Assembly: GCA_937926355.1 (NCBI GenBank)
Contig: CALAZP010000135.1
Span: 1 to 12,363, forward strand
Direction: 5' to 3'
Origin: an uncultured Saprospirales bacterium
Lineage (GTDB): Bacteria; Bacteroidota; Bacteroidia; Chitinophagales; Saprospiraceae
Length of the DNA stretch: 12,363 bases
The number at the start of each line of letters is the position of its first letter. Position 1 is the stretch's first letter. The notes beneath the pieces are model-generated. The model did not search any database, had not been told where the DNA came from, and saw only the letters and a list, made by a program, of their open reading frames with translations. The translations under genes were made by a program, and so were the position numbers. Positions 5,801-11,758 of the stretch are shown in pieces.

Positions 5801-8639
5801 CGATCCTCCAAGTTTGCCTTGTGACCTCGAGGTGATATCAGCTGTTAGCTGTTTTGGAAATAATGATGGAATTGCTACAGCCAATGTGCCTCTAACTGGT
5901 GGTCCTTATACTTTCCTGTGGGATAATGGAGATAGGCGGCAAACGGCAGATTCTTTAAGAGCTGGAACAAGATTTGTTACCATAACAGACGGGGAAGGAT
6001 GTCCAACCGTTTGCTTTATTAATATCAGCCAGCCTCTTTTAAGAATACAATGTCCTGACAACTTAAATTTAGATTGTGATGACCCGGCAAATGAAGGCTT
6101 AATCGAAGCTTGGTTAACCGATGCTACCCTTACCGGAGCTTGTGAAAATCTGGAAATAAGTACTAATTACAATCCAGATAACTTTAGTGTTAATGGATGT
6201 AACCTAACACAATCCGTTGTATTTTTTACGCAAGACCCCATAGGATTAACCACTGCTTCTTGCTTTTCTAGAATCTTTATCACGGACAACCAACCGCCTG
6301 ATATCACTTGTCCTCCAGATACCGTAATAGCGTGTGATGCCAATCTGCCCAGAATAGATTTTTTAGGGGGGCAGGTAAATGATGATTGCTCTTTATTCAT
6401 ACCAAATTTCTCCGAAGAAAATCCATCCAACGAATTTCTAGGAGGTATCTGCGATGAAGGTTCAGATGATTGTATTACAGTTACCTTCCTTGGCAAAACA
6501 ACTATTGGAAGTGCTCAGGTTGAACTTTCTTTCGAAATAGTGAATAATTGTGATGCTAACATCCGGTATGTTTCCTTTCAACTACCTTCCAAAACGGCAG
6601 CAACCTATCCAGAGCACAATAGCCTATATGAAGGGACCTTGGGTGATTATACCATAGAAAATCCAACCAGCCAATTTTTGCACTTTTTAAGGTTTAATCC
6701 TCTGAGTACTTTCTTTTCCCTTGGAAAAACTGAAACTTTTAAATATACCCTGCCTGTCAATAAAGTGCCCGAAGATTTAGTAGTTTTAGTTAGGACTAAT
6801 AAAGATTATTATCACGTCAAACTATCAGCATCTTGTAGCGCTAATAAAAGCAGTTCAAATCAGAAACTGAATACAGATGGAATAATTGTTCAATGGGTAA
6901 GCGACGTGAGTAACAATGAATCGGGATGTGCTCCTTTTAATATCATTTATACACGAACCTATACCGCTACTGATGCCTGCGGCAATGAATCCCTTCCTTG
7001 TACCCAGGAAATTATTGTAGAATCCGATGCCAGTCCTCCTGTTCTACTGCACGATTACCCCGGCATCGAAAATGTTAACCACCTAGATACTGTATATATA
7101 GACTGTCCCTTATTAGAACCCCCACTTCCACAGACAGCAGTAAGAGCTATCGACGGTTGTACTGCTCCAAGAATTGAGTTTAGTGAGGTCGTTATCGATC
7201 AGGCTATAGGAAGTGCCTGTGATGAAAAAGGTTATGAAAAATTATTACTCTGTACTTGGAAAGCTTTTGATGAATGTAACTATGAGGCCGAATATTCTTT
7301 TTATATGGCCATCGTCGATAGACAAGCACCGGAATTTCATCCAATTCCAACGCCTGAATTAATTGGTACTTGTTCCAATATCCCCCCTGTTCCAGAGATT
7401 ATTGCATCCGATAATTGTTCTAGTTTAAATGTTAATTTTTCTGAAAATATAATCTATGATGAGTGCAACAATGTGCGATTAATAAGAGTATGGTCTGCAA
7501 CGGATGCCTGTGGAAATAGAGCGGATGTAAGTCAAACTGTTTTTCTAATTGACGATTCAGCACCAACTATTTCTTTTGATAATCCTGAGCTAAGGTATGT
7601 TGAAAATGGAGCTGAGTTGCTGGTGGATTGCGATCAAGCTTCTCTTTTAATCATTGACAATTCTTATGCTTCTGCATCTGATTTATGTGACCCTAATCCT
7701 ACTTTGGAAAAAACAGTTGAGCAAATTGGGAATCTGGAGTCTTGTAATCTAGATGTAGTGGATTACAAAATCACTTGGACTGCAACAGATAATTGTAACA
7801 ACATTTCAACCTTTGTGATTTATTTAAACCTATTTGATAATGAAAAACCAACATTGGTAAACGTCCCCGATGATATCTGTACCACTATTTTACCTCCTGT
7901 ACCGACTAATGTATTCGCCACCGATGGATGTGACAACAATCCTGTTGTTACCTTTTCCGAAACGAATCCCATTCCTATTGGAGGAAGCAGCACCGTAACA
8001 AGAACTTGGACCGCTGAAGATCAGTGTGGTAATAAAATCAGCGCCAAACAGGTCATTACATTAAATCCTTCCTTAACCTCTTTTATTCAAGTACCCGCTT
8101 CCCCAGTAATATGTGGAACCAATAATATCGCCTTATCAGCTTTGGCCGCTGGAGGAACCCCTCCATATACCTATCGATGGTCTGTACCTCAAGGAAATGC
8201 AGTAATCACCTCCAATCGGAATGCGTCCGAAATTTCTTTTTCAGCAGGTACCGGAACATCCCTGTTTGAGTTGGAGGTAACCGATAATAGAGGATGTACC
8301 GATTATGTGTATCAGTTTATTCAGTGCACCAATCCCTCCATTATTCCAATTGAACCACAAACTAAAATAGTTGGAGAGCAACTGCTTTGGAAAATATATC
8401 CAAATCCCGCATCCAAAAAAGCATTTTTGACCTTTAACTCGCAATCTGAAAAACCATTCGTATTGAAAATTTTCAATAACGAAGGCAAATTGATGCATTC
8501 AAAACAGTACGATACTAATCTTGCTGCTACAGAAGAAATTGATTTAAACCATTGGGAAAATGGCTTGTACAATGTATCCATCTACAGTAAAGATGGGGTT
8601 CTTTTAGAAGCTCAGATGCTATTAGTAAACGCTTATTAG
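2844..8639 (+). CDS. Giant secreted SprB-repeat/HYR-like surface protein with T9SS sorting domain
   Basis: About 1,931 residues from the chosen ATG. Residues 1-20 are a signal peptide (MKK, leucine-rich core, 'SSSLFA'). Residues 30-520 are beta-rich; they include 'DFNSNGVYEP', which could bind calcium, and 'LNTWW' near the end, both patterns I recall from large Saprospiraceae surface proteins. A PKD/Ig-like domain lies at about 527-604. Six SprB-type repeats follow at 605-1064, then HYR-like modules at 1065-1740 with repeated 'WTATD.CGN' motifs, interrupted at about 1210-1331 by a nested domain. A PKD-like domain (about 1742-1830) precedes a C-terminal type A sorting domain from 1850 ('KIYPNPA' to 'VNAY'). 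Expected route: Sec export, then the type IX system to the cell surface. Role is probably adhesion or gliding; the ligand is unknown. In-frame ATGs at 2802 and 2832 and a TTG at 2721 are other possible starts; 2844 gives the cleanest signal peptide. Confidence 0.85.
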   Translation: MKKLFLPCMASLLLSSSLFAEGTKQAAPKAPGNPADTLVMLEINNPNFGSFAAFNGPEESRLYFRIQNNTEKVFLGLAAAVDANGFEFSSDATASYSFQIRKLNPSGGENPIVHGPFIIGKSNANLDSYNQASFPNYSTTTTANGQLIYFFDPGSNVDYGAGDYFIEFQRVQPNPDDEGFENRLFIPYWDVTVTNATDVPILGRLYSRNWAFRTPTITGDSYPDCGWDREYQGIVYTYTNDGFVTQLDFSNSGFQGLSFNIAINSSGPGNSGNLLEDRKSREGNETQPASEFLIFLNPPCIDCFPSGECAEVISDGNFVPDPNGVYCLEVTSTSPGQMEIILDFNSNGVYEPQLQDLLLVYEFFKADFDANGGDPVTACIPWDGIKADGSGINYLDTMQVILTYQQGLQHYSGYDVEFVKNGFCVETVRPINCSGESSNFLYWDDSDLVNITNPGTGQPLSLLEGCECGINNCRTWTQFDSDITTPENDCGLIDENTLGYGDKSTLNTWWVANLQRIFIQDLPIHTCAITAPSSVICEGETTLLTANVSTLFTEGLTYEWTGPVGYTNSNGPNSGPVSLPGLYQVVVTDIEGLTTTCDFFLTVLDAPILECSASPVECPSDLTGQIIASASGGSGSGYEFSLDGENFTSSGVFNNLAAGEYTVFVRDAVGCTNTCEVIVEEPDPIVITLISANPPSCNNFADGRASISIAGGTPPFTYLWSSGSISSSPTNLLGGINTVTVTDNAQCTAEFSIQLAEPPLLSVFTQVIKPVTCFDDNDGSISALGTGGNPPYTFLWDNGETTATATSLSLGVHTVTITDFNGCSATTTDTILGPESPLSCFVLELSPVSYPGQQDGVASAFPSGGWSGYSYLWSNGSTLKQANNLTPGLHTVTVTDAFGCETVCSIVVSEIPPIECTVFESQPISCNGGADGRATVEAEGGNGELSYQWSNGNSGRTAINLSAGITYTVTITDEEGYSETCSIILSDPPSLPCDLEVISAVSCFGNNDGIATANVPLTGGPYTFLWDNGDRRQTADSLRAGTRFVTITDGEGCPTVCFINISQPLLRIQCPDNLNLDCDDPANEGLIEAWLTDATLTGACENLEISTNYNPDNFSVNGCNLTQSVVFFTQDPIGLTTASCFSRIFITDNQPPDITCPPDTVIACDANLPRIDFLGGQVNDDCSLFIPNFSEENPSNEFLGGICDEGSDDCITVTFLGKTTIGSAQVELSFEIVNNCDANIRYVSFQLPSKTAATYPEHNSLYEGTLGDYTIENPTSQFLHFLRFNPLSTFFSLGKTETFKYTLPVNKVPEDLVVLVRTNKDYYHVKLSASCSANKSSSNQKLNTDGIIVQWVSDVSNNESGCAPFNIIYTRTYTATDACGNESLPCTQEIIVESDASPPVLLHDYPGIENVNHLDTVYIDCPLLEPPLPQTAVRAIDGCTAPRIEFSEVVIDQAIGSACDEKGYEKLLLCTWKAFDECNYEAEYSFYMAIVDRQAPEFHPIPTPELIGTCSNIPPVPEIIASDNCSSLNVNFSENIIYDECNNVRLIRVWSATDACGNRADVSQTVFLIDDSAPTISFDNPELRYVENGAELLVDCDQASLLIIDNSYASASDLCDPNPTLEKTVEQIGNLESCNLDVVDYKITWTATDNCNNISTFVIYLNLFDNEKPTLVNVPDDICTTILPPVPTNVFATDGCDNNPVVTFSETNPIPIGGSSTVTRTWTAEDQCGNKISAKQVITLNPSLTSFIQVPASPVICGTNNIALSALAAGGTPPYTYRWSVPQGNAVITSNRNASEISFSAGTGTSLFELEVTDNRGCTDYVYQFIQCTNPSIIPIEPQTKIVGEQLLWKIYPNPASKKAFLTFNSQSEKPFVLKIFNNEGKLMHSKQYDTNLAATEEIDLNHWENGLYNVSIYSKDGVLLEAQMLLVNAY
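4656..6035 (+). repeat. Six tandem SprB-type protein repeats
   Basis: Six consecutive units of 76-78 codons: 4656-4889, 4890-5117, 5118-5345, 5346-5576, 5577-5807 and 5808-6035. Each follows the plan 'V-S-C-x(2-4)-DG-x-A' near the start, 'GG-x-PPYTFLW-x-NG' in the middle and 'G-x-HTVTVTD-x-x-GC' toward the end, the SprB repeat pattern. Unit 4 has Tyr where the first Cys stands in the other units. Unit 5 has Tyr in place of the 'GC' cysteine. Unit 1 has 'YEFSLDG' in place of 'FLW'. The units have diverged at DNA level, so this is an old protein repeat rather than a recent tandem duplication. Confidence 0.8.
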
Positions 8640-11600
8640 AATAAAATACCCTTGGATTTGACGAAGGAACACCAGTTACATTTTACATCACCGCATCCCT
8701 CGTCAAATTCAAGGTTCCTTATTTTTTTATAAGTATCTACCAAAAGACGTTGGAAAACTTCTAATTCTTCATGGTCGAATTCAACCAAATGAGAAGCTGT
8801 TTTTTCTTCCTTTTGATGTCCAGTGTAATCGATTTCTCCAAACTTCACAAGCGAACCTTTTGAAAGAAAACTCTCCAGCAAGACCTTATAAAAATATAAT
8901 TGAATCCGATAGGTACCCTTATGAGGCCCCTCTGGTACGATTTCTTTCAATCTATTATTATCCGGTTTAGAAGTCTTGTAGTCAATTACCCTCATACTTC
9001 CATCTGATAGATATTCACATTTATCAATTTTTCCTGTAAGGGGTACTCCTTCAAAAACAGTTCTCTTCACTTCATATTCCACATGATAATTTGAAAGCCA
9101 TTTATTGGCAGATTTCTTGTGGTATTCCTCCAAAGTGCTCTTACCTAAATGTTCAAAAATATCCATCATTTGAGGAGTGAAAAAACCTCTTCTCCTATTC
9201 ATTTCTTCCTCAAAATACTCCATTAAGGGCTTTGAATTATCGAACTTGGTGGAGTCATTGGCCACCCACCTAAAATAACGTTCTAAAGCCCTGTGAATCA
9301 CCATACCATAGGTCAAATGATCATTCGATGGTCGAGGTACACCCAAAACCTGATTGAAATAAAAGGAAATAGGGCATCTTAAATATTCATTGAACGAAGA
9401 GGCACTTAACGCCCAATGTTCAAAAAATGCTTCCAGCTGATCAGATTCATTTTCCAAAGCTTGACGAATTCCATACGTTTTTATAGTATCTAAAATAGCT
9501 TCCGAAATAGCTGCATCCTCAAATGCTTTAGCTTGAATGGGGTGTTGCGTATTGGTTATTACTTCATCAATAAATTGGCTATGAGTCATTTGTTTGCCAT
9601 TGTTCTCCAAACCAAAAGAAAGATGTAATTGCTTTTTTGCTCGAGTCATAGCCACATAAAACAGTCTCCTTTTGGCTTCTAAATGATCCTCCACCCCACT
9701 CAAAGTCAATGTATCGGGTAAGGCAAAAGCATTTGAGTTGCCTTTTTTGTTTTCCCAATTGTCTTTGGTCAATTTAACCATCCACACATTTTCAAACTCC
9801 AATCCTTTAGAACTGTGGGCAGTAATCAAATGAACTGCATTCTTATTCCCCGTTCCAATAAAAATTGGAATAGAAATATAATGCTCCATCATTCGGTATA
9901 ATTTACCCAACAAGTTGCTTAAATTCAACGTCGGATCTCTTTTGATTTCATCTTCGATAAAAACCAAAAAACTCTTAATCATTTGTAAATCGACCTCTTT
10001 AGAATCTCCTTTAAGTATCTGCTCCATCAACCCACTTTCCCAAACTAAAGACCCGACCAATTCCAAAACAGACATTTGATGAACCTGATTGATCCATTTT
10101 TCTAAAAATTTCCCCGCGTTCCATACTCTTTCTTTTTCCTCCTCCCTTAAATCCGCAGGCTCTAAATTGGATTCATCCATCATTAACTCCCTCCAATAAC
10201 ATTTTTTTCCCTCCATGTTTCTTCTGTACATTGCCATTCTCGCTAAGGTAGAAGCCCCTACTTCCATACAATCGTAATGCAGAATTGGAAATAATAAATG
10301 CTCTCCAGAAAAAGGCACATGAGCTTCTTGGTCCAAGTAATTCAATAGGTTATAAATCTGTTTGAAAAGGGGCAACCTAAGAATATCTACTTGTTTTCTC
10401 AACTGTACAGGAATACCAAACTGCTGGAGGTAAGATGCCAATTCCTCTCCATCCTTGTTTAAGTAGAAAATAACAGCCATTTCACTGTATGCTGTACCGT
10501 TTTGATGAAGTCTAATAATTTCTTCTTTAACGCCCATCATTTCCTGCAAATCATTCTCGTATTGGATGACTTTTATACCCTCTTTCAAATCGGCAATTGA
10601 CCTATTCTTGGCTATCAATTTTTTGGTTAAAGTTGCATTTCCCAGCTTATTAATGGCCCTTAATTCATTATTTTCTATAGAATAAGACGCCGCATCAAGA
10701 ATCTCTTGTGTAGACCGATAATTGTCTTCCAAAACCACTAACTCCATATCATTACCGTATTTTTGGTAAATGTTCTTGAGATTCTCTAACCTTGCCCCTT
10801 GAAATTCATAAATCGCTTGATCATCATCACCAACAATAAAAAGGTTAGGCGCTTCCCAAAAATCAGCCAATAATTGCAAAATCTGACTTTGAGATCCATT
10901 CGTATCTTGAAATTCATCAACCAAAAAATATAAATACCTCTCCCTGTATTCTGCCAAAATAGAATCGTCTTCCTGGAAAGCTTTGAGTACCCAATTAATC
11001 ATATCCCCATATTCATACCACCCTTCCTTTTGCAAGTAGCTTTCGTAAACTTCAAAGCATTTAGCCGCTTCCAAAGTGGCCTCCATCTTTTTTTTCTCCT
11101 TCTCTATATTTATAGTATGAGGGTCCCCAATTTTTATACCCCTTTTTGAATTAGATCTTTTGTAATAAAACCCTTCTTTTTCATGAAGATTCCCCAAATA
11201 ATCTGATACCGCTTTTTCTATTTTAGCATAAGTCCAATTTTCAAACTTCATTGTGTTAAACAGACTTCTAACATTTCTCTCTTTTGCATATCGACCGCCA
11301 GCCTTACTGATTAATAAACTATCTGCTGGCAATTGATCCAACACCCTCCTTATCAAATCTATGCGGTCTAAGTCCGATATCACCTGCATATTGTGGTGGC
11401 CAAATTTTTCAGGATATTGTTGGATGACCATATTACAAAAGGAATGAAACGTATGAATAGCCACTTTATGGCCGGGAATCCCGATAAACTCCACCAGTCG
11501 CTTGCGCATCGCCCAAACACCAGATTCAGTGAAGGTAAGGCATAAAATATTCTCAGGTTGGGCATCCGTCTCCATAAGAATCTTCCCTATTCTAGCAGCT

Positions 11601-11734
11601 AGAATATGCGTTTTTCCTGTACCGGGACCCGCAATTACCATCACCGGACCTTCAATCGTTTCTACTGCTTTTTTTTGTGAAATATTCAAACTAGCCAATA
11701 CCCTTTCAAAGGCAGGTTTTGTCTTCTTTACCAT
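8636..11734 (-). CDS. UvrD/PcrA-family helicase fused to a RecB/AddB-like PD-(D/E)XK nuclease
   Basis: The product has 1,032 residues. SF1A helicase motifs appear in order: Walker A AGPGTGKT (35-42); motif Ia 'LTFTESGVWAMRKRL' (66-80); 'DEFQD' (273-277); 'GDDDQAIY' (302-309); 'NYRST' (338-342); 'TAHSSKGLEF' (638-647); 'YVAMTRAK' (693-700). A C-terminal nuclease domain of the PDDEXK_1 type follows from about 775, with His814 in 'MVIHRALE', Asp904 in 'GKIDK', and Asp918 and Lys920 in 'VIDYK'. Cys787 ('RCP') plus Cys1014, Cys1019 and Cys1022 could hold an AddB/Cas4-like Fe-S cluster. Expected role: ATP-driven 3'-5' unwinding coupled to DNA cleavage in recombination or break repair. It lies 24 bases downstream of dnaX, probably in one unit, and its stop overlaps the convergent surface-protein stop. 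It is not a plain UvrD or PcrA (about 720-780 residues). The exact subfamily is uncertain, so no symbol is given. Confidence 0.88.
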   Translation of the reverse strand: MVKKTKPAFERVLASLNISQKKAVETIEGPVMVIAGPGTGKTHILAARIGKILMETDAQPENILCLTFTESGVWAMRKRLVEFIGIPGHKVAIHTFHSFCNMVIQQYPEKFGHHNMQVISDLDRIDLIRRVLDQLPADSLLISKAGGRYAKERNVRSLFNTMKFENWTYAKIEKAVSDYLGNLHEKEGFYYKRSNSKRGIKIGDPHTINIEKEKKKMEATLEAAKCFEVYESYLQKEGWYEYGDMINWVLKAFQEDDSILAEYRERYLYFLVDEFQDTNGSQSQILQLLADFWEAPNLFIVGDDDQAIYEFQGARLENLKNIYQKYGNDMELVVLEDNYRSTQEILDAASYSIENNELRAINKLGNATLTKKLIAKNRSIADLKEGIKVIQYENDLQEMMGVKEEIIRLHQNGTAYSEMAVIFYLNKDGEELASYLQQFGIPVQLRKQVDILRLPLFKQIYNLLNYLDQEAHVPFSGEHLLFPILHYDCMEVGASTLARMAMYRRNMEGKKCYWRELMMDESNLEPADLREEEKERVWNAGKFLEKWINQVHQMSVLELVGSLVWESGLMEQILKGDSKEVDLQMIKSFLVFIEDEIKRDPTLNLSNLLGKLYRMMEHYISIPIFIGTGNKNAVHLITAHSSKGLEFENVWMVKLTKDNWENKKGNSNAFALPDTLTLSGVEDHLEAKRRLFYVAMTRAKKQLHLSFGLENNGKQMTHSQFIDEVITNTQHPIQAKAFEDAAISEAILDTIKTYGIRQALENESDQLEAFFEHWALSASSFNEYLRCPISFYFNQVLGVPRPSNDHLTYGMVIHRALERYFRWVANDSTKFDNSKPLMEYFEEEMNRRRGFFTPQMMDIFEHLGKSTLEEYHKKSANKWLSNYHVEYEVKRTVFEGVPLTGKIDKCEYLSDGSMRVIDYKTSKPDNNRLKEIVPEGPHKGTYRIQLYFYKVLLESFLSKGSLVKFGEIDYTGHQKEEKTASHLVEFDHEELEVFQRLLVDTYKKIRNLEFDEGCGDVKCNWCSFVKSKGILF
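8650..8728 (+). terminator. Candidate terminator of the surface-protein gene, inside the helicase gene
   Basis: The arm at 8650-8664 pairs with 8700-8714 over 15 positions, 14 Watson-Crick and one G-U on the plus-strand RNA, closing a 35-base loop. It is followed by TTCCTTA and then seven T at 8722-8728. It starts 11 bases after the surface-protein stop codon and lies wholly within the last 31 codons of the opposing helicase gene. AAGGAAC at 8664-8670 is also complementary to GTTCCTT at 8714-8720, so an alternative or pseudoknotted fold is possible. The large loop and the 7-base gap before the T-run make it atypical. The pairing is observed; termination is inferred. Confidence 0.45.
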
Positions 11735-11758
11735 GCTAAAATGTTAGAATAAAATTTA

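Noticed and set aside
4656..6035. Tandem DNA repeat or CRISPR-like array
   Set aside because: The periodic signal comes from protein repeats of 76-78 codons that differ widely at DNA level; there are no identical repeats with unique spacers.
6167..6496. 109-codon minus-strand frame inside the surface-protein gene
   Set aside because: The plus-strand frame is continuous through this region with clear domain motifs; the minus frame has no family features.
2844..8639. Defence system, phage or mobile element around the giant gene
   Set aside because: There are no integrase, transposase, terminal repeats, tRNA or toxin-antitoxin features. The flanks are housekeeping genes and the domains point to a surface protein.
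11088..11095. Run of eight A in the helicase coding strand (a second lies at 11669-11676)
   Set aside because: Both encode lysine runs in an AT-rich gene, neither lies at a domain junction, and no known helicase biology calls for slippage. The contrast with the longer dnaX run is noted, but these look ordinary.
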